Part shown: positions 30,529-42,739 of the stretch, one piece after another | How the letters are laid out: every line of letters begins with the position of its first letter | Position numbering within the stretch: the first letter of the stretch is position 1 | Program-made: the position numbers and the translations under genes | From: Leptidea sinapis | Lineage: Eukaryota > Arthropoda > Insecta > Lepidoptera > Pieridae | DNA length: 64,000 bases | Direction: 5' to 3' | Assembly: GCF_905404315.1 (NCBI RefSeq) | Contig: NC_066267.1 | Location: 7,020,501 to 7,084,500, forward strand | The notes under the pieces: model-generated | What the model saw: the letters and a program-made list of their open reading frames with translations, nothing else | Told to the model about the DNA's origin: nothing | Databases searched by the model: none

Positions 30529-30795
30529 GTATTCTGTATTTCTTCTAATAAAAGTTGCCAACCCTAGTTATAATGTACATTTTTCTTTGGCTCTAGCGAG
30601 TCTGTGTTAGCGAGAATAATACAAAAGTAAGACTAGCGACATAGCTTTCTAGCTCGGTTACTACACACTTACCACCAGAAGGTATTGTGGTGCGGAGACG
30701 GCCTATAATTAAAATACAATCTTAGAATACGTTACAATATGTTACAAATCTTCGAGTGACCGGCGCTGTGACGCAGTATGTTGTGAAATACTTAA

Positions 30796-31235
30796 GGCGA
30801 AGAGTAAGCAGAAAACACGCAAACATGGTGTTTTTATACAAGTTTTGTGGTGAAAGTATAGCATTTCGAGCTATGAACACTATTTAATCCTGTTACACAT
30901 ATCCTTAAGTCTTATTTGTAGGTTGCTTATGCTTGCTATTGGTTATAGTTAACACTGCCGAGCCTTTTTGTTCCACCTCTTTTCTTTGAAGTTAAACAAG
31001 TTTCTTGGCATGGCGTGCCGCATTTTTTTGGTACTTCTCTCAGAAAAGTTATTCTTATAGCTTGTACTTTTTTGTGTAGGTTCATTTTTTTTAGACTAGT
31101 AGTGAATAACGAGGATTGTAAGCATATAAACTGTTTTCCACCCAAGAATTTTGAAAATATTGGCTTTATTACATAGATGGCGGGTCGGCAGCCGTGAACT
31201 CATATCGCTCAAGGTCGATGGCATTTAGTGTCGCC
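30796..31235. mobile_element. TTAA-flanked MITE (piggyBac-like), copy 1
   Basis: TTAA lies on both sides (30792-30795 and 31236-31239), with termini GGCGA..TCGCC. The interior matches 51349-51777 over nearly its whole length ('gagctatgaacactattta', 'gttattcttatagcttgtac', 'aacgaggattgtaagcat'). An open frame inside it (30936-31145) is not a gene. Confidence 0.7.
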
Positions 31236-31293
31236 TTAACAGGAACACGACGAAGTTTGAGTATTGTCATTATTGTATACCTATTTCCTTTTT

Positions 31294-31400
31294 TTTTCCA
31301 ACCGACTTCAGAAACAGGAGGAGAATTCGATTTTTTCGAATGTTCGTTACCTCATTATGTCTGTCGTTCATGAACCGATTTGAAAATATTTTCTCTTGTG
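31294..31400 (+). repeat. Dispersed repeat with 'aaccgacttcag' start
   Basis: Starts 'ccaaccgacttcagaaacag'. Short related starts occur near 24391 and 37650. The family is not identified. Confidence 0.4.
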
Positions 31401-31630
31401 AAATAGGTATTTAAAGTTTCTCTATAACACCTTCAATTAGTTGCAAGTAAATACTGCCTCAAAAATACCCAAGTTTATTATATATCTATTTAATGTCGTA
31501 TTTTAATTGAAAACTTGGAACCACAATTCTCTTACTATGTTGTAGAGAAAATTAAATTAACTTTTTAGTGATCTTCTTTTAAGTATTTGCATGTTTGAAG
31601 TGGGTATTTTTTACATAACTAGAGCCAAAT

Positions 31631-31870
31631 TAATAATAATAATATTAACACACTTTTACACAAATTATCATGTCCCAAACTAGGCATAGCCTGTGCTGCG
31701 AGTTGTAAGACATTATTATATTAAATACGATATACTTACATAACCATACATAAATACAAATAAACATCAATGACTCGGAAAAAAAAAATACTTTCTCATC
31801 ACATAAATGTTAGCACCTACCGGAACTCGGACCTCTAGCTCAGTAGGCAGGTTCACTGGGCTGTGTGTTG
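31631..31870 (-). mobile_element. Retroelement 3' end with (TTA)n tail
   Basis: On the minus strand it ends in a (TTATTA)n tail after 'tgataatttgtgtaaaagtg', and contains 'ccgagtcattgatgtttatt'. The head side 'gcctactgagctagaggtcc' resembles a tRNA-like segment. LINE or SINE origin cannot be decided. Confidence 0.55.
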
Positions 31871-32986
31871 TAAATACTAAAAAAAAATTGAATTTTAACT
31901 CTCTTATTTAATTCAAATTTTTTGCTTATTATTTGTATCTACTTTATTATATGTAGGTATAATATACATATATGATTAGAGTAGGTTATTACAAAATATT
32001 CTTTTTTGGTATTTAGTAAATTCTTGTTGATAGCGCACAAAAATATTATTTCATTATTTTATTCCTAGCCCAACTGGTGAAAACTTTTGATAATACTAAA
32101 AGCACAACAATAAAAAACATTAACGTACTTAAATTCGGTTTGAAATCGAGTTAAGTATTGAAATAACTGTTGGATAAAGTCTTAAGTTGACACGAAGAAA
32201 ACATTTATTACAATATATTATGTAAATTAAAATGAACCGATAAGCTCACAGAGATGGTCGTATAAAATACGAGATGGCTTTCGTTACGAAGCTTTCGAAA
32301 TCTGTATTCAACTGTTATTACTAAAATGGCCGGTGTAAATTATCATAAGAGATCGAGAAAACAGCTTGAAACTTGAATTACTCTTCGCTTTAGGGTCAAT
32401 GCCAGCGGAAGAGTAACGGTATTACATCAAACGAATGCATAATGTCAATAAATATTACCTGTTTACTCTGAGCAAATGTTATTTTATTATGCAAGCGTTT
32501 ATTGCATCATTTTCATAAGAAAAAAAATCTTTTTGAGTCTTAGGCACTATGTGTTGCGGGGCTTCGGTTATGTAGATGTGTGAATTGATTATCACAATTG
32601 ACAATCACAGAAAATATGTTGATATTACTAGATAATATCTTGATGAGAGAGTAATTATTAAATGGAAGTTGTCGTAGTTTTATAATCTGTTTACTTATTT
32701 TTTGTTACCACTTACCATATTTTTTCGCATATCATATACGTTTTATCTTATAAAGTTTTGTATTGTTGGTTGACATAAGAGAGACAGAGAATTGTCATCA
32801 ATAACATACCTTGTAAAAAAAACAAGTCTCGCAACTCAGGTCTTCTACCGTAAAATGTTGTAAGATCCAATTCGGTCAATTTATTTAAGGGTCCTTTTGT
32901 ATTAAGTTATAACGTATAGCTAACCTAATATTATCTCACAGTGACCGTCCGTCAATACATCCGTATACCAAAAATTTATTTAATAA
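31871..32986. other. Gene-free AT-rich segment, nothing recognised
   Basis: No structure recognised. Confidence 0.35.
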
Positions 32987-33334
32987 CTAGCTGCCCCGAC
33001 AGACGTTGTTCTGTAGATAGTAAAAAAACAACTGTTTTATATTTCAAAACATCAAAAATTATTTCGTAAATATGCTCCCTGTTGTTAGAATGAAATTGTT
33101 TCACAGCGGAACTGTCAAACCGTGCGTCACTAAATTCTCTCATAGAAAATATGTCCATACAAAACAAATATTGAAAATAAAAATATTTATGGGTCCCAAA
33201 TCGAACTAAAAACTACCCTATCTCTCAAGTTGGACCAAACTGCACTCCATGAAGTAATCACCATTAAAATCCGTTCATTAGTTTAGGAGTCCATTGAGGA
33301 CAAACATTGTGACACGAGATTTATATATATTAAG
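32987..33334 (-). mobile_element. Non-autonomous Helitron, copy 2 of the ACAGA-hairpin group
   Basis: Reverse 3' end 'ctagctgccccgacagacg' with hairpin ACAGA-cgttgt-TCTGT. Its 5' half differs from 24926-25300 (ends 'gagatttatatatattaag'), so the 3' end has been joined to a different body. Confidence 0.7.
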
Positions 33335-35397
33335 ATGATATTTGAAACCACTCAGTCATTATATTACTGTATTGTGACTCAGTTAAAGAGCTAATTTGCC
33401 AGAATAACGTTTGGAAAAGTGACTCTCTGTAAAATATACTACAATGCTTAATAATTATTGAAGTGACAACTTCCTTAGCTTATCACTTTACTGTGTGCGT
33501 ATTATAATACTATTATAGTCAGCTCTTTGTTTGGGTAATGTCAGGTCGAGTGTTCGATACCCTTATACGATAAGGGAACGCATTCAGTCACAACCAGAAT
33601 TTACCAGAGTACGTTGTACACAATTATCATTATAGATATTGTAAATGTTATTAATTTATATAATGATTATATTAATAGAACAAAGACTATAGTTGTATCA
33701 CTTCGTGTGTTCTTACGCAGAGACCTTTTTTACACGCGAAAAGTACTTATAAAAGATATAATGCAGTTATCCTTCAAGGCAAAACAATTATTCATTCGGT
33801 TTCTCTTAAATTTAAGCACAGTTACATACTTATAAATTCAAATGTTAAAAACGCATAATTGATTTGATAAATCATAGTGTGATTTGATAATTAGATTATT
33901 ACAATTCTATTCAATATTGTTAAATTTTAAATCATCAACATGATAAGATAATAATAAACTCATAAATGCTATAAATTCAATACACTTTAATCGATGATAA
34001 AGATTTGGGCAAACAATATATAATAGTACAAGTGCCCAAGCCAATTATGGCCTTGCGGTCGAGCTGAGCTAGGTTACCACTGCCCGCGCAGGAGTGCCTT
34101 TATTTTTTATTCAAAATCTGAAACCTCTTGAATTTTAATTTAAAAAACTAACAAAACTAAGCCATGGTAGAACAGCAAATAAATTTTCGTACAATATTTG
34201 TCTAAACTGAATAATAACATGGCTCTAACTGTAAAGTTAGGGGGTTCTTTTGGAGTTTTTTGGCACTCACTTAATTTCTATAATTAATTAAGTCAAAGAA
34301 TGTGTACTTAGTAGTAATAAAGTATAGAAATTAAAAAAATATTTCTCATATTCTGGTACATATAGAATGATTTCAAATGCGCGCTATTTTGGCGAATTCT
34401 AGGAACAGCGGCCTTTAAGGTACGTCATTTAGGTTCAATTTAAAAATTTTATGAATGAACGTTGATTACAACCCATTTACACCCTTGGAAACCATGAAAC
34501 AAAAATATGCATAAATATCTAAATTAAATGTTTTACTTAATATTTAATTACGCATTAACCGTAATATGCATGAATGTCTCGCTTATTATTGAAAAATGTT
34601 TCAAAAACAATATGTATAGAAGTATTTACATATTTTTTCAGCCAACCTTGTCTTTGTATTGTTAGAGCTTCACTATCATTAGTCCGTGAAATAAGTTATT
34701 GAATAATGCTGGATTACTGATGCGGCAAGACCTTGTGAGATCTTCTAGATTACCGTATATTGTATGATATTATTATCTGATAGAAAAAAGGATTAAATCT
34801 AATTACATTTGTTATTATTTAACATGATTAAAGAATATTCTAGTTGTTGGTTGACTTAGCTTGTGTAATAGTAATTTTGATGAATTTTTAGGAAGTGGTA
34901 GCGCTTGTATGTTATACTTTTTCCAAATTCCAATGTAGCTTAAAAGTTGAAGCATAATTAACGATTATCTGCGTTAAAACATTGAGAGAAGAATATTGAA
35001 AAAAATTATTGCCCCATAAAAATACAAAATATTTTGTAACAATTTAGTAGGTGAAGAGAGTTATCTCTCGTTCGCAAGTTTGGATAACACCGAGATAGCA
35101 ATACAATCACTAAATACCTACACCGCGAAAAATTTTTCGTGGTATGTAATAATACTCAAATAGATCCGTTGATTGGTAGATTTATGCTAGCAATATTTAA
35201 ATGAATGTTATAACTCTTTATTTCACTGCTTACTGGTATCGAAGTTTTGTTTTCTTTGAGGAGAAAATGACTTTATTTATTTCAGCAAGAGTACTTACTG
35301 CTAGACAACATTCCAACCCCGCTAGAAATATGGCCATTTACCCATAGCTTGAGTATTTAAACGTATCGATCATTCTATGAATATTCCCAGTGCACCT
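33335..35397. other. Long gene-free AT-rich segment
   Basis: No exon, RNA gene or clear repeat was recognised. Open frames such as 33614-33835 are AT-driven. Confidence 0.4.
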
Positions 35398-35640
35398 CAT
35401 TTATTTTATGGAAGAGGAAAACAAACGAGGGTACATGCGGGTTATCTAATGGTATATAATCACCTCGGCATTTCATTTTATAACACAAGTGGAACGACAA
35501 GAGCGTTGTTGACCTTATAAAGCCTTGAATAACGTACATATGAATTCAAAACCACTGGCGCGCGAGGCTCGAACCGGAGTCTCCGTGGTCAGAGTCAACG
35601 GTTCTACATATTGAGCCACCATCGCTAGAAACATCAGTGG
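35398..35640 (-). mobile_element. tRNA-derived SINE with a LINE-like 3' tail
   Basis: The minus-strand head (about 35568-35632) has GGTGGCTCAATATGTAGAAC (A box) and CTCCGGTTCGAGCCTCG (B box). The other end, 35398-35520, follows the CR1/Jockey-like LINE tail: 'atggaagaggaaaacaaac', 'acaagagcgttgttgacctt'. It looks like a SINE that borrowed the LINE tail. Confidence 0.65.
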
Positions 35641-37279
35641 TGTAAATGTGTTGTAAAGAGCCTATTTAAATAAGCAGGATATAATGAAAAGATAATCACT
35701 CCGTCATGGTATTCATTCAAGTTTATAAACAGTGGGCCGAGTGCCAAATTTTCCGTTCCCCCATAATTGGCTTAATGTGAATCGTGACAAGCTAAAGGAA
35801 CTGCGCAGATGTATTCATGCGTCACAGACGCTTCACAGCTTTGACTACAATTATATACACAACGTTCTCGAACGAGCACATAATATACGTCCGCGTCTAA
35901 TTTGCTGTTTTCAAAAGAAGAAAACTTCGAACATTCGATGCACTTGGTGCTTGCTTTAAATTATCAATGTGCTAAAGTTGTTTGAATATTATCAAGTGGC
36001 ACGTAATGTTTCACTATAGAATCTAGGGCGTGCCCTGAAACTATGTATAAGAAGGGTTGTCTATTGTGACCTGTTTGTCACTTGTCGATAAATAATATCC
36101 CTAGAATCAAGAATAATGTGCTTATTAAAATAATGTGCGTTTTGTTATTTTTTTATCTACTGATGGTCATAGCGCACTAAATAACCCTTTGATGGGGGGA
36201 GACTTACAAAGTTAGACTGAAATGTTTTTCATACTATTAGTTATTTAAAAGATATTTATTTATTGGTTTATCTGATATAACTACGGTGTTAATGTTCATA
36301 TGCATTTATAGTAAATTTACATTTACAGCATTTATAATAATTAAAAATTCATTAACGTTTATAAACATTGCACTCGTTCGGTTAAGAGAGAAATTAAATT
36401 TTCATCGACAGTGAAGTATGCAAATGCTTAAATATTTTATCCCTACACAACTATTGCGCGGGTAATTTAAACAGGTAAGTCAATACTAGAATAATATAGA
36501 TAACGTCATTGCAAACGTGGTTGCTTAATTTTCTAACTGCGAATATTGTTTTGAATTCCGATTGAATTTTTAATATTTTATTGTCTTGATAGGTACAGGT
36601 CTAGTAGATAAATATTATGAGACAACCAAATAACTATATATAAAGATATAATTGCATATTAAATATTTTACAACACCCATAATGAAACCGATAAGTGAAG
36701 GTCGCTTCCTATCCGGAACCTGGACTATTTATGACTCTTCAATTTAATTTTGTTTATTATGTACAAAATATTTTTATATCAAAGCTGGTTCTCAATTTTA
36801 AAAACTCCTTTAAAACATTCTGTACAGCTAATCTCGAATGACAAAAGATTTTGAAACCAAAACTAAATACATTTTAAAATTGCGCAATCTAGTAGCTCTA
36901 TGTTTAAACCTATGGCAATTACTTTGGAGTGACGTTAGTGGTAAATACGTCATTTTTTCAGGCGCAATTCAATTAATTATTGTTCATGATTCATGGCTGT
37001 GATTGGTTTTGGTGCTTGCTCGATGTGATTGGTGTGAAGTTTTTATCGTCATCGTGTGACTTCATAATATATATGTTCGTAAGTTCTAGTTCTTATTACT
37101 AAGACTCCGCTGTCTCTCGGGCTGTATCTAAATCCCATTAGAGGCATATAAGACATTTGTGTTCTCAAATAAATTCTTTCAAATACGTTTTGACGTTAAC
37201 TAAATCACTACCACTGCTTTGAAAACAAATGGTGCTAACGTACGTGTAAGTCTTCAAGACGCAGTGTTAGTAGGCCCCT
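35641..37279. other. Gene-free segment
   Basis: A 75-codon frame at 35732-35959 is slightly GC-richer but has no recognised domain. 37060-37190 ('ctccgctgtctctcgggctg', then 'ttctcaaataaattctttc') resembles the end of an LTR-like sequence, but no partner LTR was seen. Confidence 0.35.
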
Positions 37280-37412
37280 CTGCCCTCACAAGATGGACCG
37301 ATGATCCGGTCTAGATCGCTAGGATATGTTAGATTAGGGCACTGCAGGATCTTAGAGCTTTGGTCGAGCAGTCTTTCAGCTGAAGTGATGATGATGACGA
37401 TGAGAGAGAAGA
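37280..37412 (+). mobile_element. Possible LINE 3'-end fragment
   Basis: 'caagatggaccgatgatccg', followed by 'gatgatgatgacgatgagag', resembles the end of RTE- or Jockey-type LINEs, which often finish in GAT repeats. Coding frame is lost. Confidence 0.35.
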
Positions 37413-38130
37413 ACTGCGCAAGAAACTCTAACAGTATTCTGTTTTTCGCTCTTCTTCTTTTCTTGTTTTTTTCTCACAATATTGTGATGTGTATTTATAT
37501 AATAATCAGTATCATAATCTCGGCTTTGAGCAGTAAAGTTTACAGGATAGCCATTATTAAATAAAACATTTAAATTTATTTATACTTCCGGCTGAACATC
37601 TGAAAAATCCATCACATATATTGTTATAACAAAATTTTAACAAAAAAAACAACCGACTTCAAAAATACTATTCTAAAACTAGATATAATATGCATTAAAT
37701 AGTATAAAAATAATTGCGTATTTTAATACAATCTAATTAATTTGGAATCGGTGTCCTCTCGCCTCCTCACGACTCAAGCACATCTCACCTATAACTATGT
37801 ATGTAGTTACAAACCTATCTTGTATTATTGTACGGACTACGGAACTTTTGTTGTGTGAGTCCGACTCACACTTGGCCCTATTTGGCAGACTTTAGATGTA
37901 ACTGATTAAATCCCAATAACTATTATTGGTTTCCCGCGTTTCGTTTTATTTATTGGCTTAAATTAGATGTGCTTGAAGTTTTACATGTTACTCACTAGGA
38001 AAATGATGCCAGAAGGTGCTTAGATCCTTTAGCACCTAAAGGAAATTTAGTAATAGTTAGTACTCCAAATTGATTTGGGTATTCTTACAATTAAAACAAT
38101 TCAATAAAAATAACTAAGTTTATTTATTCG
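37413..38130. other. Gene-free segment, nothing recognised
   Basis: Only a short 'acaaccgacttcaaaa' repeat start near 37648. Confidence 0.35.
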
Positions 38131-38240
38131 TCTAGATAGAGCCTCTTGCTGCTAGACAACCGATGAAAATAGGCCAGGTTTATTACTTTAGTGTGCGTGA
38201 TAAGTTACGCCTTACACTCGCGATTTGTTTGTTGTAGTTT
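38131..38240 (-). mobile_element. MITE with TTATACGTCTAGATAGA termini, fragment
   Basis: 'cgtctagatagagcctcttg' through 'gtgtgcgtgataagttacg' and 'cactcgcgatttg'. One half of the reverse copy only. Confidence 0.6.
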
Positions 38241-38893
38241 ACAAACCGCGAAAGAACTGAACCTAACCTAACCCTTACTTGCAAGTCAAATACCAAAAAT
38301 TTAATATCATTTACAGCTTTGAGTATGTTTATCTATTACATTCAACGGCCTTCAAATAATTTTGCATTCAGATAATAATAGAAGTCACGGAAGATCATCT
38401 TCGAGACATAACTTGCCACTTATTGTAAATAAATAAAATGTTATCTCTATGCAAGAAAATCACCATGATTACCATAAAATGGTTTCGATCGTCGTGCCGC
38501 GGCGGTCGTGCTCGGCTCACGCAAATTACATCGCTACTGCGCCTATTGTACTTAATATAGGAGTCCGCGAAGGGTAGATATGAGATATCTATATAGCGTT
38601 TGTGGGTGGCCCTGACCTAACACCAAGCAAACATATTAAACAACCATTCTAATAACTAGGTAACGCTTACAAGAATTGCGTTAAATGATTATTTTACATT
38701 TTTGGTAGTGAAAACTTAAAGGCGTAGTGAATGAGACTGAGCCGTAGCGTTTTATATGTAACACTCGGTAAAGTAGGCTCATGTCGACTTTACCGAGCGT
38801 ACACGTCACACGATTATAAATATGTATACAAGTAAACGGTATTATCGTAAGTTAATACATATGAATATAGTACAAAAAAATATATATTTCAAA
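38241..38893. other. Gene-free segment, nothing recognised
   Basis: A small GC-rich patch near 38490-38560 has no recognised function. Confidence 0.35.
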
Positions 38894-39240
38894 CTAGCTG
38901 ACCCGACAGACGTTGTTCTGTATATAATAAATAAAATAATGTTTTAATATGAATTTATCAATAATATATCATAACATCAAAAATTACTTCGTAAAATATG
39001 CACCCTGCTGTCGTAATGAAATTGTTTCACAGCAGAACTGTCAAACCGTGCGTCATTAAATTCTCTCATAGAAATTATGTATGGACACATCAAAGGAAAA
39101 ACAAATTTGTTGTTTTTATTTAATTTAGCAGCATTTTCCGATTTTATTCACCTTTTAAACCTTCTCTGGACTTCCACAAATAATTCAAGACCAAAATGCG
39201 AGACTAACGAACAGCAATTCATTTTTATATATATATATAG
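38894..39240 (-). mobile_element. Non-autonomous Helitron (GAATTGCTGTTCG family), copy 3
   Basis: Reverse copy bounded by 'ctagctgacccgacagacg' and 'cagcaattcatttttatata'. It closely parallels 24926-25300, with a small deletion near 39197. An open frame in it (39077-39292) is not a gene. Confidence 0.8.
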
Positions 39241-39371
39241 ATTATTATGTGAATTTTTCAATTTTGTTGTTGAGTTGTTTGTCTTACATTAAGTTTTTTG
39301 TGTGTATTGGGACTTTCTTCAGATCTTCAATAGATGGTCGTGACCGCCGTCAGGCTTTTCGATGAAAAAAA

Positions 39372-39775
39372 ATAATGGGTTGCACTCCGGGAGTGCCGGC
39401 AGAAGTGAAATCTTGATCATGAACGTTGTGCATTTTTGAATATTTTGGAATGATTGGGGAATAATTTCGCACGAATTGCTTTATTTATCAGTGTAAAAGT
39501 ACTAGCATTTATGTGGTTAATAACAATATTCATTTATTGCGCTATCGTACACAAAAATGACAATTTTATAAACAAAAAAGAAATTAACACTTCAGAACTA
39601 ATTCAATTATTTTACATTAAAAAGGTTATCTCTCTGATAAATCAACTTTCATCCATAATTTCAACGACTGTCTTACCAATTTTCGATCAGGTCACGTGTC
39701 CTGACGCGAGTTTAACATTTTATACCCATCCCAAGAACAGGTCTCAACGCCGCTAAAGGAGTTTTCACTTCAAAA
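39372..39775 (-). repeat. Dispersed ~400 bp repeat, copy 2
   Basis: Inverted relative of 11250-11645. It runs from 'aatgggttgcactccgggag' to 'aaaggagttttcacttcaaa'. Unknown type. A 100-codon frame (39454-39756) falls wholly inside it and corresponds to broken sequence in the other copy, so it is not supported as a gene. Confidence 0.65.
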
Positions 39776-39860
39776 AAATTTTGACCAGATAACGTTCTAC
39801 TGTGCTCATCGCGCGCGTTCTTCTCAAGTTTGATGTTCAAATGGTGGCATATTCTAATAT

Positions 39861-39994
39861 GTGGGAGGTTCCTTTGCACAGGATGCCGGCTAGATTATGG
39901 GTACCACAACGGCGCCTATTTCTGCCGTGAAGCAGTAATGTGTAAGCATTACTGTGAATGTCCTGCTCGTCTCGTCCCTTATTATCATAAAAAA
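39861..39994 (-). repeat. SINE-like dispersed element (GGGACGAGACG family), copy 7, internal deletion
   Basis: The 3' block up to the hairpin CAGTAATGTGTAAGCATTACTG is intact. It then joins directly to 'aatgtcctgctcgtctcgtc', losing about 150 central bases. Confidence 0.8.
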
Positions 39995-41740
39995 AATGTG
40001 TAAATAGTGATTGTTTAATCCAACCTATACTAATATTATCAATCGGATTCGGATCGGTTTATTAATCGGAGAAAAAACGGTTTCTTACTAAATATTACAA
40101 CGATTGTAAAATAGGAAAGAGTGGCCGTTGAGTTTCTTGTATGATCTTCTCACGAGCTCAACTTTTTACGAACGTATGCTTAATTCAGTAATTTAAAAGA
40201 GATATTTGTAGTGACGAGTCAAAAGCGCTTAGATTAAGTCTAATTGAATTAAGTTTATTTTACTTTGACTTTGTCACTACAGAATTACGTGACTGGGAGA
40301 AGTAATTTTAAACTTGTAGTAACTTTACACTGCGTTTATTAATAAGACAGTGAATTTTTGTGCAATTAATCGACCATACGTCACTCTTGGAGATGGCAGA
40401 AAATATTTATCAATTTATTGCAATGCTTTCATATATTTCAATAATACTAATGCTACGCTCATATCTTCTTACATTTATTAGCTATTTTATTTGCATATTA
40501 ATCCCAGAAGTGAGGGTTATCACTTTAAAAAAAACTATTTAACATAATAAATGTCATGCAATCCTTAACATTGGTAATAAGTTACAAGCGACTATATCTT
40601 ATTTAAGCCAATCTTTTTCGAAGTTGTGACAGAGAGTAAAAAGTAGAATAACTTTAATGTTGTATTTTGTGTAATATTTTATTATAAATATTTATTTATC
40701 AATCCTTAAATTGCATTCGTACGATCGCGGTGTGTGTGTGTCTTTTAAAACTTATTTAATTGAAATTATTTTTGTATTAAAATATTTTATTACCTTTTCA
40801 CAGCGTCATTGTTCTAAATAAATCATTTTTAGTGAATATTCCTCACTAAAAGTATATTTTTTCTTTTGTTTATAGATATTTTTTTTATATTTTTTTATAT
40901 TCTGTATTGAGTGATAGAACTTCTGTTATATACCTTGGATATCTGGTTGCATATTGTGTTCATTACATAAACAAATTCTTATGATTTTATAATTAGTTTT
41001 AAACCGTTATTGTGATTAGAAATAGTATTCGAATGTTATATTAACTATTACATTTTACGCTCAAAATAACATTGTATGCGAGTGTTAATATACGCAGATT
41101 AGCTGTTCCAGAGTTAAACTTTATTTTAAGATAAAAATTCTATGGAAAGAAAACGGTTATAGTGCGTGAATGCATAGCTTTATATTATACTAATGTTTAT
41201 TTTGAAATAAAAATGATGTAAGTATTTCTTATCTATCGTTACGCTTATTTTAATGTTATTCTACGTGTTACCTTACATTTTATCTGCAATCTTGTATTTT
41301 TGTAATAATTCAAATTGTATTATTTACTATAAGTGTTACAATACAATTAATAATTCGTTATTTCTCGGTCTGTTACCTTAATATCATGATAGTATGGTAT
41401 TGAACTATCTGATACATAAGTAGAATTTAATAGTAGTAGCCACTGAACCGTGTTGTGCAAAATTGTTTGTTCGAAATGGGTGTGGAGTGGAGTTATGTTA
41501 CAATGCTTTGTGATCCGGACTCCATTGTCATAACAACCTCGTTCTATTGAGTTCTAAGCTTACAATTATACTCATTAATTATTATTGTAATCAAAAAATA
41601 CGTGTTTTTATTATATTTATGAATTCGATTTTATTTAAAGCCTTAAGAAACTCTTCGGAATTTTAACGTTAGAACACCTTTGAAATCTTTTTTATTAAAA
41701 GTTTAAATTAATTTTTGTATTTAATGATTATTTTCATATT
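39995..41740. other. Gene-free AT-rich segment
   Basis: Contains a copy of the 75-base repeat (40279-40352, shared with 19127-19205). A SINE tail follows at about 40497-40530 ('agaagtgagggttatcactt', shared with 9992-10022). Otherwise nothing was recognised. If the exon at 42099 belongs to a real gene, this is its first intron. Confidence 0.45.
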
Positions 41741-42083
41741 GATTCGTTTTCTTGCTGGATTTTGTGGTAATTTGTGGTCTTCTTGGATCGCTATTAAATT
41801 ATTTAAAAATATGACACAAAATGGTTTTTGGAGAACCTTATTTAATCTTGAACATAGCTAAAATAATGTATACTTTATTGTTTGATGATTAAATAAATGT
41901 AATATTTAATTATTATTTTTATTAACAATGATTACTTTTCTTGTTGGATTTTGTGCTAATCTGTGGTCTTCTTGGATCTTATACCATATTGAATTATTTA
42001 GAAATGGCTTTTAGAAAATTTTATTAATCTTGAACCTAAAGAAAATAAAGTATAATATGTTGTTTAAATAAATTTAATATTTG
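41741..42083. repeat. Old tandem duplication, period about 189 bp
   Basis: 'ttttcttgctggattttgtg' near 41747 recurs as 'ttttcttgttggattttgtg' near 41936. The shared order 'gtggtcttcttggatc', 'aattattta', 'aatcttgaac', 'aataaa' follows in both units. Confidence 0.7.
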
Positions 42084-42098
42084 CTTATGTACACTTAC

Positions 42099-42205
42099 CT
42101 TAGAAATTTTCCGTAACGTTCGCGATAAACCTTCAAAAAGCACTAGCACAGTGAGATTTAGAAAAAAAATGTATGTACGGACGTTGTGACTGCTGCCAGT
42201 GTATT
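42099..42205 (-). other. Putative non-coding first exon (minus strand)
   Basis: Starts at an initiator-like TCAAT about 32 bases after a TATA box and ends at a strong donor, CTAAG|GTAAGTG (boundary 42099/42098). The 107-base exon has no ATG, so it would be a 5' UTR exon of a minus-strand gene. The only recognised minus-strand gene needing such an exon is 15352-16482, 25.6 kb away. The link is untested, and the partner may lie elsewhere. Confidence 0.5.
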
Positions 42206-42240
42206 GATGGGGATATGATGAACCGCCCGTTTATATAGAG
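42205..42240 (-). promoter_or_regulatory. TATA-box core promoter (minus strand)
   Basis: Minus-strand CTATATAAACGGGCGG gives a TATA box at 42230-42237 and the initiator-like TCAAT around 42205, about 32 bases apart, which is right for an insect pol II promoter. Confidence 0.55.
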
Positions 42241-42739
42241 GGAAGGCGCGTTGAGTGAACTTGTCTGGTGTGCTTGAAGCCACTAGGGGATCGGTTCATC
42301 TTTGTCTGTCCGTACATTTTGTATCGTCTGTGCTTTCTACAGGTCAACGGGTCTTATTAATTATTGGATATTAATTCTCTTCGTCTCTGCGTCTTTCACA
42401 AGGCTTAACTCAAACTTGAACATTGAAATTACTACGTTTATGTTTCGTATTATTATAGCTTCAATATTTGCAGTGCACATAATTTTAGTATACAATTAAA
42501 TTCTCGTCACTTAATAAATAAATTAAATTAAATAATGAATGGTACAATAAATCTTTGACTTCGTAGGTGTCGATTTGGACTGGGTTAAATTTTTTTTCAC
42601 GTTTATTAAGAATCGGTGATGATGTTTTATCAGTTATTATTTATGCATTGTTTCAATGCATATAAATAATCTACGACAATATTTCAGATTAAAGTAGAAA
42701 TTATACGTTGAATTTATAATAAAAAAAATAAAAAAAAAA
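42241..42739. other. Upstream flank of the putative promoter
   Basis: A moderately GC-rich stretch runs to about 42310, then AT-rich sequence. A 65-codon plus-strand frame (42302-42499) lacks a domain. Confidence 0.3.

Noticed and set aside
29812..30570. hAT element bounded by 'gttgccaacc' words at 29816 and 30554
   Set aside because: The two words are in the same orientation, not inverted, and no 8 bp duplication was seen.
37060..37200. Possible LTR
   Set aside because: No second LTR, primer-binding site or gag/pol remnant found nearby.
39454..39756. 100-codon plus-strand frame
   Set aside because: Lies entirely in the dispersed repeat shared with 11250-11645, where it is not conserved as a frame.
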